IMG/VR virus record: IMGVR_UViG_3300023176_002495
Location: 1 to 37,721 of that record
Direction: 5' to 3' (one strand)
Source of the DNA: a virus
DNA length: 37,721 nucleotides
Below, piece by piece: positions 16,407 through 22,941 of this stretch (position 1 is the stretch's first letter; every line of letters begins with the position of its first letter). The notes beneath the pieces were generated by a model. That model searched no databases. It saw only the letters and a program-made list of their open reading frames with translations, and was not told the origin of the DNA. Both the position numbers and the translations under genes were made by a program.

Positions 16407-18017
16407 ATGCCATCAGTTTCGTTTTCTAATCCCGGTTACTATACAGTAAACCTTCCTGTTAACGCTTATGACATCTTCATACAAGTACGTGGTGCTAGAG
16501 GTGGTAATGGTGGCAGAGACGCTGGTGCAGTTGGCGGCGTAGGTGGATTAACTACACTACAAGATTTTACTCTAACTCAAAATTTTATTGCTAGGCAAAT
16601 AATATGTTGGGTTGGTGCCCGTGGTGGTAATGGTGCAGACAATCTAGGTAACGCTCCTGGTGGATTCGGCGGTGCTGGACTTGTTAGTGGTGGTCGTGGT
16701 GGTAATGCTGGCGATCCTCCCTTTTCTGGTGGTGGAGGTGGAGGAGGCGGTGCCTCAGGAATTATTATTAATGGCGTTAATGCTATTTGTATGGGTGGAT
16801 CTGGGGGAGGCGGCGGAGCTTCTGACAATAGGAATGGTGGCGGCTCTGGTCTGGCTGGTCTCGCTGCTACTGCTGTTACTAGTGTAACACCGACTAACGG
16901 TGGTGGTGGTGGAGACCCAGGTGGCACCGATGGTGGCGGCGGCGGCGGCGGAGGCGGCGGAGATAATGGTGGAGGTGGCGGCGGTTCTGGACAGGATAAC
17001 AACCGAGGAGGCGGCGGTGGCGGCGCTGGAGGATCTACTTATATTGGTAGTTTAGTTGCTGAGTTTGGAGCTACTGTACCATTTCAAACTGCTGGGAATG
17101 GTTTTGTTTCGCTCACTTGGGACCTTGCTCCTGTTATTGACTCTTTTACTGCTTCACCTAATCCACAAACTAGTTCATCTGGAACTCCACGTTATGACAC
17201 TATTTTAAGTTGGAGTGCTTTTGATTATGAAGTCCTTACATTAACTAGTAGTATTGGTGAGAGTTGGGATGTTACTGGACTTTTTTCTTTTGATATAACT
17301 AATCTACCACAATCTGTTTTTGATTCAAATTCTCCAGCTTCAAGATCATACACTCTCACAGCAACAAAAGTAGGAGCTCCAACAGCAACTGCTAGCACTA
17401 CGGCTAGTGCTTTTAACGATAATACTCCCACTTCTGTTAATAGACTGTCTGAAGCTGAGCCATTTAATACTAATCTGCTTGAACTTGAACCAAATACGTT
17501 CTATTACGTTACATATTCTATTTCTGGTGTAGATATGAATACCAGTGTTATTGCTAATAATAACTGTACTATCAGTTTAAATGCTATTAACTTCGGACCA
17601 TCCAGATTAGTCCAGATTAATAATCTGTTTTATGTTGGATTTACAACTGATGGTTTCAATCAGTCTAGAACTCCTGGTGGATTTGACGATAATGGAAGAG
17701 CTGTAGGGCAACCAAATCCTAAAGTCATTACATTTACAGTAGGAACTCAGGTTGTCAACCTAAATGTTGCTACTAAGCCTCCTATTATTCAAGAACTTTT
17801 TGATGCCGAGGGTCAACCATTATCCCCAGAAGCATTTCCAAATCCTGATATTGATACTGTCTTCCCGAACGTCAATACTGAATATGTTATAACAAACAGT
17901 GTTATAACTAACGATGCTCAAATCCCAGTAGAAGTTAAAGCATCTCTTCCTGGCGTTCAAGTTAGAGTTAATGGGGGTGGATGGCAAGACGTGAGAGAAA
18001 TAGGCACACCGCCATAA
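16407..18017 (+). CDS. glycine-rich adhesin-like protein A
   Basis: A 536-residue protein. Order: an N-terminal beta segment (1-30), a long glycine-rich region (about 29-210) with runs of up to 10 consecutive Gly, an Ig/PKD-like beta domain (about 243-340, DSFTASPNPQTSSSGTP), a second beta domain around LELEPNTFYYVTYSISGVDM, and a C-terminal module of about 70 residues (EGQPLSPEAFPNPDIDT ... VQVRVNGGGWQDVREIG). Gly-rich runs of this kind form polyglycine-II lattices in gp38-type adhesins of T-even-like phages, so a receptor-binding tip role is a reasonable inference. It is paralogous to the genes at 19178 and 20914. Only three cysteines are visible (67, 68, 128). Confidence 0.78.
   Translation: MPSVSFSNPGYYTVNLPVNAYDIFIQVRGARGGNGGRDAGAVGGVGGLTTLQDFTLTQNFIARQIICWVGARGGNGADNLGNAPGGFGGAGLVSGGRGGNAGDPPFSGGGGGGGGASGIIINGVNAICMGGSGGGGGASDNRNGGGSGLAGLAATAVTSVTPTNGGGGGDPGGTDGGGGGGGGGGDNGGGGGGSGQDNNRGGGGGGAGGSTYIGSLVAEFGATVPFQTAGNGFVSLTWDLAPVIDSFTASPNPQTSSSGTPRYDTILSWSAFDYEVLTLTSSIGESWDVTGLFSFDITNLPQSVFDSNSPASRSYTLTATKVGAPTATASTTASAFNDNTPTSVNRLSEAEPFNTNLLELEPNTFYYVTYSISGVDMNTSVIANNNCTISLNAINFGPSRLVQINNLFYVGFTTDGFNQSRTPGGFDDNGRAVGQPNPKVITFTVGTQVVNLNVATKPPIIQELFDAEGQPLSPEAFPNPDIDTVFPNVNTEYVITNSVITNDAQIPVEVKASLPGVQVRVNGGGWQDVREIGTPP
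16932..16961 (+). repeat. (GGN)10 polyglycine microsatellite
   Basis: Ten consecutive Gly codons, including five GGC in a row, within adhesin A. The tract is much more GC-rich than the surrounding roughly 40% GC sequence. Such trinucleotide runs can change length by slippage while keeping frame. Confidence 0.85.
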
Positions 18018-18029
18018 ATATAGAAAACC
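17910..18029 (+). repeat. direct repeat of adhesin 3' end plus leader, copy 1
   Basis: About 120 bases ending at the ATG of the next gene match 22372-22492 with roughly 16 mismatches and one added C by my hand alignment. The repeat spans the last codons of adhesin A, its stop, a CATAAATA motif and the leader of the following small gene. Conservation runs through the non-coding part. Confidence 0.8.
18013..18020 (+). promoter_or_regulatory. late-promoter-like CATAAATA
   Basis: This sequence overlaps the stop codon of adhesin A, 9 bases before the ATG at 18030. It is one base off TATAAATA. The spacing to the start codon is very short, so it may give a nearly leaderless transcript or may be fortuitous; the identical motif at the copy in 22475-22482 argues for function. 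Confidence 0.4.
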
Positions 18030-18320
18030 ATGGACGACTCTTCTAGGAAGTTTACGCTGGCATCAAGTAACACACATATTTTGTTAGCGTTGTATTATTC
18101 TCAGGTACATAATGACAATACTCTTTTGGATAGATTGTTTGAAATCACCGAAGAGTATGTAAGTCGTGGAATGACATCGGATACTGTTTTGTCCGATCTC
18201 AATCTAGTAATAGAGCAAGATCTTTCATTGATTCCCGATGCCCAAACGGCAGTATGGGAAACTGCTTTGGATGAACTGGACATGCCTGGTGATGAATATA
18301 AGAGTGTTATTAGGAGTTAA
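18030..18320 (+). CDS. small helical protein, family H, single-unit form
   Basis: A 96-residue acidic, mostly helical protein. Its core (LLALYYSQ ... LLDRLFEITEEYV ... MTSDTVLSDLNLVIEQDLS) is clearly homologous to residues about 28-85 of the 173-aa protein at 18510. It has no cysteine and no membrane segment. It is followed 2 bases after its stop by a Cys-rich mini-protein, and the same order (helical protein, then Cys-rich protein) recurs at 18510-19176. The position between glycine-rich adhesin genes suggests an adhesin-specific assembly or attachment factor, but this is inference and I know no named family. Confidence 0.68.
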   Translation: MDDSSRKFTLASSNTHILLALYYSQVHNDNTLLDRLFEITEEYVSRGMTSDTVLSDLNLVIEQDLSLIPDAQTAVWETALDELDMPGDEYKSVIRS

Positions 18321-18322
18321 TC

Positions 18323-18481
18323 ATGGAATGGGAAGGAAAGAAAGAAGCAGTTAGAAAACTGAAAATCTGTATTAGATGTAAGCATTTTGATCCAGAAAGT
18401 AAACAGTGTATGTTGAACAACAACTACATGCCTCAAAAAGTTATTGTTCCAAAAACAACGTGCCCAACTAATAAATGGTGA
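18323..18481 (+). CDS. Cys-rich mini-protein, zinc-binding-like
   Basis: A 52-residue basic protein with the pattern KICIRCKHF-8-C (residue 29), then CP and KW at the C-terminus. The CxxC...C...CP-x-x-(K/R)W layout is shared with the 50-aa protein at 19024 and with many small phage proteins. Four cysteines (16, 19, 29, 47) could bind one zinc. The ATG lies 2 bases after the preceding stop, and GGAG (18313-18316) serves as ribosome binding site. It is followed at once by a late-promoter-like box. Function unknown. Confidence 0.72.
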   Translation: MEWEGKKEAVRKLKICIRCKHFDPESKQCMLNNNYMPQKVIVPKTTCPTNKW

Positions 18482-18489
18482 GATAAATA
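18482..18489 (+). promoter_or_regulatory. late-promoter-like GATAAATA
   Basis: It starts one base after the stop of the Cys-rich mini-protein and 20 bases before the ATG at 18510. It differs from TATAAATA only in the first base and sits at a sensible distance for a late transcript of the second helical/Cys pair and adhesin B. Confidence 0.5.
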
Positions 18490-18509
18490 CCTATAGCTAA
18501 ATCCTTGTT

Positions 18510-19031
18510 ATGGAAGAAAAAATCCCAGCAGAAAAACCCTCTCTAGAGTTTGAGGAACTTTGGCGTAGATTTTCTATTTGTGCTTCACCTAATAATCTAT
18601 TATTTGCTCTTTATTTTGCCCTGGGTAGAAAAGACTATAGACTTTTGGATAAACTGTTCGACCATGTAGATCAGTTACTTGAGCGTTATAATATGACCCC
18701 GGAAACTATCATGGGTGATATTGATGCTAGTATCAACCAAGAGTATTCTATTACTCCTACTATTAATGATACTCCTACCAAAACTGAGTTATATGGAGGA
18801 TTACCTCTTCCTAACTTCCATAAAGATCAAATCATGATCTCTCTTGTTTTATCGGAATATTTTATCAGGAGAGATAATGACCATAGATTGAAAGAAGAAG
18901 TAGAGCAAAGAATCGAAGAATATATCAAAACAAATGATATTAGTATGGAAGATGCTCTAGATAGTTTGGCATATTCTTCTGACAATGATCTACTTTATAA
19001 ACTAGCACTAGAAGAGTTAAATAATGACTGA
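18510..19031 (+). CDS. helical protein, family H, two-unit form
   Basis: A 173-residue acidic helical protein made of two related halves. Residues about 28-85 (LLFALYFALG, LLDKLFDHVDQLLE, MTPETIMGDIDASINQEYS) match the 96-aa protein at 18030. Residues about 105-170 (MISLVLSEYFIRRDN ... MEDALDSLAYSSDNDLL) look like a more diverged second copy. So the gene seems to be an internal duplication of the upstream gene type. Its last 8 bases (ATGACTGA) overlap the next Cys-rich gene, which implies translational coupling. No known family is recognised. Confidence 0.72.
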   Translation: MEEKIPAEKPSLEFEELWRRFSICASPNNLLFALYFALGRKDYRLLDKLFDHVDQLLERYNMTPETIMGDIDASINQEYSITPTINDTPTKTELYGGLPLPNFHKDQIMISLVLSEYFIRRDNDHRLKEEVEQRIEEYIKTNDISMEDALDSLAYSSDNDLLYKLALEELNND

Positions 19032-19176
19032 CGTGAAACCTGCCATTGAGAGAATGAAAGTATGTATTGAATGTGAACATTTTAGAAAACCTCTCAAACA
19101 GTGTAAACTATGTGGGTGTTTTATGCCCATAAAAGTAAGAATCCCTACTATGATGTGTCCTATCAACCGTTGGTAA
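19024..19176 (+). CDS. Cys-rich mini-protein, second copy
   Basis: A 50-residue basic protein: KVCIECEHF, then QCKLCGCFM, then CP-INRW. It has six cysteines (14, 17, 27, 30, 32, 44) against four in the copy at 18323, with the same CxxC, QC and CP-x-N-(K/R)W landmarks. Probably a small zinc-binding protein. It overlaps the helical gene by 8 bases and is followed after 1 base by adhesin B, so the triplet is co-translated. The CKLCGCFM...CP...W pattern is seen in many small phage proteins, but no function is established as far as I know. Confidence 0.74.
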   Translation: MTDVKPAIERMKVCIECEHFRKPLKQCKLCGCFMPIKVRIPTMMCPINRW

Positions 19177-19177
19177 G

Positions 19178-20914
19178 ATGTCTCAAACAAGTTTTAATCA
19201 AATATATACAGTTGGTCCTCAGATCGTTAATATACCCGATAATGCAATAAATGTAGAAGTTATTTGTAGGGGAAACTACGGAGGCAATGGATTTGGCGGT
19301 GGCAATGGTGGTAGGGGTAAAGTAGGGCAGTTTAGATTTAACAGCAACTTTGTATCTAGATCTCTCAGATTAAGAATGGGAGCTCCTGGTCAAAATGGTA
19401 GTAGTCCTAGTGGAGGATCTGGGGGTGGAAGTTGGAGCTTGCAAGCCAGGGGCGGTGATGGCGGACCGGGACAATATACACAATCTGGATCTTCTTATTG
19501 GGCAAATACCACATGTAGCGGAAATGGTATGCCCTGTTACCAACTAAATCCACCATTTCCATGTAACTGTCAAAACAACTGTAGAAGTATTAGATCATGT
19601 GGTGATGGAATCAACTATACTTTATGGGAAAAACAATGTAGATATTGTTACACTAACACTATTAACACCGGAGGTGGAGGTGGTGGAGGAGGAGCAAATG
19701 GTATCGAAGATTTAAACTCCGGCACTCCCTTAATCGTTGCTGGAGGTGGTGCTGGAGGTGGAGGATTTGGTAGTGGTGGATCTGGATTTGATGCTGGATC
19801 ATGGTCCGGAACTACTAGCTCTATTGGGTTGAGTGTAGGTGCTAACGGTGGTAACAGAGGATCTGGCGGTGGAACTGGTGGAGGTGGAGGTGGAGCAAGT
19901 CCACAGACTAACTGGCAACAAAACTCTAACTCCAGATATAGATCAGATATAGTTACTTTGATATCAAATTTAGAAAACTATCAACTACTTGGGCAGCAAC
20001 CAGAGATTAGAGTTTCTTACACATCTTTGTTTCCGGAAATCAACTCTTTTAGTGCTAATCCGAACCCACAAACAAGTCCTACTGGTGTTCCTACATATAC
20101 TTCTACACTTAACTGGCAAGTATCTGATTTTCAATACAGTCGTGTAACTGGTCCTGGAGTTGATTTTACTACTAGTAACAATCCAGCATCATTGGGTATT
20201 ACCCTACCTCAATCTAATGCTGATGGAACTAGTCCTGCTTGTAATACTTACACATTAACGGTGTATGCTGGAAGCCAATCTGTATCTCAAAATCTTCAAG
20301 TTTGTGCCTTTAATGATGATGACATTACAACTATTAATATCGGAACTACAGGGCAGCCATTTGGAAATCCTATTGATGGTTTAGAACCAAATACAGTTTA
20401 TTATGTTCAGGTAACATGGACTGGTACTGATATGCCTATCTTATGTGAGTCTCCTCAATCAGGAACTTCGGTATCTATTAATGCTTTGAACTGGAGTAAC
20501 TCTATTATCTGTCCCGATGGTAATCCTTTGTACGTTAGATTTACATCACTACCATTTAACACTTCTACTGCCGTTGGAGGTGGTGGCGGTGGAGATCCTA
20601 TTGTAGGGTCTCCGAATCCCAAAACTATTAACTTCGAGGTTGGGGGAGTTCAGTATTCTTTTGTTGCCACGACTAGACCACCTGTTATCGAAGAAAACTT
20701 TGATCAGGAAGGATTACCTTTATCTCCCGATGCTTATCCAAATCCAGATATCGATACTGTTGTTCCTGATGTAAATCTTCCGTTTGTAACTACTAATGAG
20801 ATCAATGCTAATGACATTGAGATTCCTGTTGAGATTAAAACAGACCTTGCTGATGCTCAAGTTCAAATAAATAATGATGGTGTCTGGCGAGATATGAGGG
20901 AGATAGGATCCTAA
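19178..20914 (+). CDS. glycine-rich adhesin-like protein B with Cys-rich insert
   Basis: A 578-residue paralog of adhesins A and C. It has an N-terminal beta segment, a Gly-rich region (about 33-240), a PKD/Ig-like domain (SFSANPNPQTSPTGVPTYTS, about 290-390), a YYVQVTWTGTDMP domain and the C-terminal EG-PLSPDAYPNPDIDT ... REIGS module. The odd feature is a Cys-rich insert at about 112-157 with eight cysteines (113, 120, 129, 131, 135, 141, 154, 157), absent from A and different from C. This may be a variable receptor-contact loop held by disulfides or metal (inference). The start codon is 1 base after the Cys-rich mini-gene. The terminal A of its stop codon TAA is the first base of adhesin C's ATG. 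Confidence 0.78.
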   Translation: MSQTSFNQIYTVGPQIVNIPDNAINVEVICRGNYGGNGFGGGNGGRGKVGQFRFNSNFVSRSLRLRMGAPGQNGSSPSGGSGGGSWSLQARGGDGGPGQYTQSGSSYWANTTCSGNGMPCYQLNPPFPCNCQNNCRSIRSCGDGINYTLWEKQCRYCYTNTINTGGGGGGGGANGIEDLNSGTPLIVAGGGAGGGGFGSGGSGFDAGSWSGTTSSIGLSVGANGGNRGSGGGTGGGGGGASPQTNWQQNSNSRYRSDIVTLISNLENYQLLGQQPEIRVSYTSLFPEINSFSANPNPQTSPTGVPTYTSTLNWQVSDFQYSRVTGPGVDFTTSNNPASLGITLPQSNADGTSPACNTYTLTVYAGSQSVSQNLQVCAFNDDDITTINIGTTGQPFGNPIDGLEPNTVYYVQVTWTGTDMPILCESPQSGTSVSINALNWSNSIICPDGNPLYVRFTSLPFNTSTAVGGGGGGDPIVGSPNPKTINFEVGGVQYSFVATTRPPVIEENFDQEGLPLSPDAYPNPDIDTVVPDVNLPFVTTNEINANDIEIPVEIKTDLADAQVQINNDGVWRDMREIGS

Positions 20915-22479
20915 TGCCTACAAGAAACTATACATCCCCCGGTACGTACTTTTTTTCTGTCCCTTTATACGTTACTCGAATGGGTGGGACAGTCATTGGT
21001 GGCGGAGGTGGAGGATATAGGGATAATGATGGTGATGATGAAGGTGGTGGCGGCGGTGGAGGCGCTTTTGTAGCTACTCCCGGTAGAAATAGAGTAACTA
21101 GTTTTGGACAATCTATTCGTATCGTTGTCGGTGCTGGTGGCCCTGGTCGTAGCGGCGGATCTGGTGGAAATCCTGGGTCTGACAGCTCTATTTCTGGATG
21201 GTCTGGAACATCTATAACTGCCCGAGGTGGACGTACCGGTACTGATGACAACGGAGGTGGCGGTGGTGGTATTGGATCTGCCGCTCCTGGTGATACTATT
21301 CGATCTGGAGCTGGTGGTGCTGATGATGACGCGGGGAGACAAGGTGGACCTGCCGGTGGTTGTGGAGGCGCAGGGTCTTGCCCTAGTAATAGGGGAGGAA
21401 GAGGAGCCACTTTGAACGGAGGATGCAACGGATGCCCCGGCGGTAGATCTGGAACCGCCTACGGTGGTGGAGGAGCTGGAAATGATGGTGGCAGTTCTGG
21501 ATCTGGAAATCGAGGTGCTGCTCGAATCATCTACGAATATGATAATCCTGTTATCACTAGTTTTACATCAACTACACAAACAAGTTCTAACGGGATTCCA
21601 CAAGATACTGTTAGACTAGATTATTCTACATTAAACGCTGTTAGAGTAAGAATCCGACAAGATAGCACATCTGGACCGGTTATTATTAATGGGGCAGTTC
21701 CAAATGGTCCTGGCTCTGGTTATCTGATTAGCACGGGATTACAATCTACTGCTTTTGGTAACTCCCCAGCAACTAGAACATATTGTTTAGAAGCTACTGG
21801 TAACTCGGATAGCGGAGCAGCGGGTGGTGTAACAGTTAGACAATGTATTTCTGTTCAAGTTTTTAATGATGATACTCCTGCTAGTATTTCTAATAGTTCA
21901 AATGCTTTCCCTACAGGTGTTGGTACTGGTGGACCTGTTCCTTTAAATGAACTTAATCCAAGCACACAATATTATATTATAATCACATGGAATAATACTG
22001 ATATGCCGTGTAGGTGCTCTCCTGCTGTTAGTGGTCTTGCTTTAGGTGCTAACTCTAGTAATTTTACGACAGGAACTGTTACTATCCCCACTAACAGCAG
22101 GACGGTATATGCCAGATTTACTTCCGAACCATTTAATACTTCTAGAGTTGAATCATCGGGAGGTTTAGGTCAATATAATAGTAGAACTTATTCCTTTTCT
22201 ATTGGATCAGGAAGCTATAGTTTTACAGCGAGAACTAAAAGACCTAATCTCACAGAAATCTTTGATATAGAGGGGCAACCACAATCCCCGGAAGAGCTAC
22301 CAAATCCAGATATTGATACACTTGCTACTCCTAATCCACTTCCTTTTATTAACTCTAATGGGGTTACTCTTAATGATGCTGAAATCCCAGTGGAAGTTAA
22401 AGCATCTCTTCCTGATGTTCAAGTTAGAGTTAATAATGGTGGATGGTCTGATGTTAGGCAAATAGGCACACCACCATAA
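20914..22479 (+). CDS. glycine-rich adhesin-like protein C
   Basis: A 521-residue third paralog. Gly-rich from about 24 to 200, then a PVITSFTSTTQTSSNGIP beta domain, a YYIIITWNNTDMP domain and the shared C-terminal module ending VQVRVNNGGWSDVRQIG. The Gly-rich part has a four-cysteine insert (150, 156, 171, 174). The start shares one base with the stop of adhesin B (TAATG). Its last 110 bases and the following leader are nearly the same as those of adhesin A, pointing to duplication or recombination. It likely forms a fibre-tip adhesin; which of A, B and C is used on the virion cannot be told. Confidence 0.77.
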   Translation: MPTRNYTSPGTYFFSVPLYVTRMGGTVIGGGGGGYRDNDGDDEGGGGGGGAFVATPGRNRVTSFGQSIRIVVGAGGPGRSGGSGGNPGSDSSISGWSGTSITARGGRTGTDDNGGGGGGIGSAAPGDTIRSGAGGADDDAGRQGGPAGGCGGAGSCPSNRGGRGATLNGGCNGCPGGRSGTAYGGGGAGNDGGSSGSGNRGAARIIYEYDNPVITSFTSTTQTSSNGIPQDTVRLDYSTLNAVRVRIRQDSTSGPVIINGAVPNGPGSGYLISTGLQSTAFGNSPATRTYCLEATGNSDSGAAGGVTVRQCISVQVFNDDTPASISNSSNAFPTGVGTGGPVPLNELNPSTQYYIIITWNNTDMPCRCSPAVSGLALGANSSNFTTGTVTIPTNSRTVYARFTSEPFNTSRVESSGGLGQYNSRTYSFSIGSGSYSFTARTKRPNLTEIFDIEGQPQSPEELPNPDIDTLATPNPLPFINSNGVTLNDAEIPVEVKASLPDVQVRVNNGGWSDVRQIGTPP

Positions 22480-22492
22480 ATATAGAAAACCC
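22372..22492 (+). repeat. direct repeat of adhesin 3' end plus leader, copy 2
   Basis: Partner of 17910-18029. The last stretch (from AAATAGGCACACC to the leader TATAGAAAACC) differs by only one base plus an added C. The two copies flank the small genes of 18030-19176 and adhesins B and C, so recombination between them would delete or exchange that whole set. Confidence 0.8.
22475..22482 (+). promoter_or_regulatory. late-promoter-like CATAAATA
   Basis: Same motif and position as 18013-18020: overlapping the adhesin stop and 10 bases before the ATG at 22493. Kept in both copies of the 120-base repeat. Confidence 0.4.
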
Positions 22493-22714
22493 ATGGAAAC
22501 CACTTCTTTTATTTCAAAAGTATCTTTTGAATATGAAACTACCGCACCAAGAGTTTTGATAGAAACTACAGAAGAAACATATTCTGTGGATGATGGTCAA
22601 ATAAAGATTCATAATAGAAATACTACAAAAGTAAGATACAAGAGAGATGATGACATTTCTTCTCTTCCTGAAAATATTAAGCAGTTGATTACTACATATT
22701 GGCAAACATTATGA
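22493..22714 (+). CDS. hypothetical protein, 73 aa
   Basis: A 73-residue protein, beta-rich in the first half (SKVSFEYETTAPRVLIETTEETYSV) and helical at the end (ENIKQLITTYWQTL). No known family is recognised. It occupies the same place after adhesin C that the helical gene occupies after adhesin A, with the same leader sequence, but the protein is unrelated as far as I can see. Its stop overlaps the next ATG (ATGA). Confidence 0.65.
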   Translation: METTSFISKVSFEYETTAPRVLIETTEETYSVDDGQIKIHNRNTTKVRYKRDDDISSLPENIKQLITTYWQTL

Positions 22715-22908
22715 AAGATTTTAAGAAAAAAAATCTGAACAATACTGAGTTACATCCAGAAAAAACAGATTATTATAAGTCTGGAAGAATAGGTGTTAAC
22801 CACACAGATAAACCAGAAGAAATCAAAGCTTCTGTCCCTATTCAGGTAAGAGTGAATGGTGGACAGTGGAAAGATATTAGGGCATTGGACCCAGAAAACC
22901 AAGCCTAA
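22711..22908 (+). CDS. orphan copy of adhesin C-terminal module
   Basis: A 65-residue protein whose C-terminal half (EEIKASVPIQVRVNGGQWKDIR) matches the end of adhesins A and C (EVKASLP-VQVRVN-GGW-DVR). The N-terminal half is Lys/Asn-rich and unrelated. Start at ATG 22711, overlapping the previous stop as ATGA, is preferred to an upstream TTG at 22699. It may be a remnant of a fourth adhesin, or a free module that competes for or caps the site the adhesin C-termini bind. A CTAAATA late motif overlaps its last codons. Confidence 0.68.
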   Translation: MKDFKKKNLNNTELHPEKTDYYKSGRIGVNHTDKPEEIKASVPIQVRVNGGQWKDIRALDPENQA

Positions 22909-22911
22909 ATA
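22904..22911 (+). promoter_or_regulatory. late-promoter-like CCTAAATA
   Basis: The cyanophage late-motif variant CTAAATA overlaps the stop of the orphan module gene and lies 30 bases before the ATG of the 1970-aa fibre gene, a position like that of 2554-2561 before the first giant gene. Confidence 0.55.
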
Positions 22912-22941
22912 CTAAGACTAGTAGTGGGATTATCCTAGAAG

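Noticed and set aside
16577-17002. Proline-rich open frame on the - strand
   Set aside because: It is the reverse reading of the GGN codons of adhesin A (Gly codons read as Pro). The same applies to 20928-21428 opposite adhesin C.
16700-21500. Repeated GGN tracts viewed as a possible CRISPR-like array
   Set aside because: The units are codon runs in frame within long genes, with no constant repeat-spacer spacing.
16407-22908. Diversity-generating retroelement acting on the adhesins
   Set aside because: Repeated modules and variable regions suggested it, but no reverse transcriptase gene or template repeat with adenine-specific differences is seen in the window.
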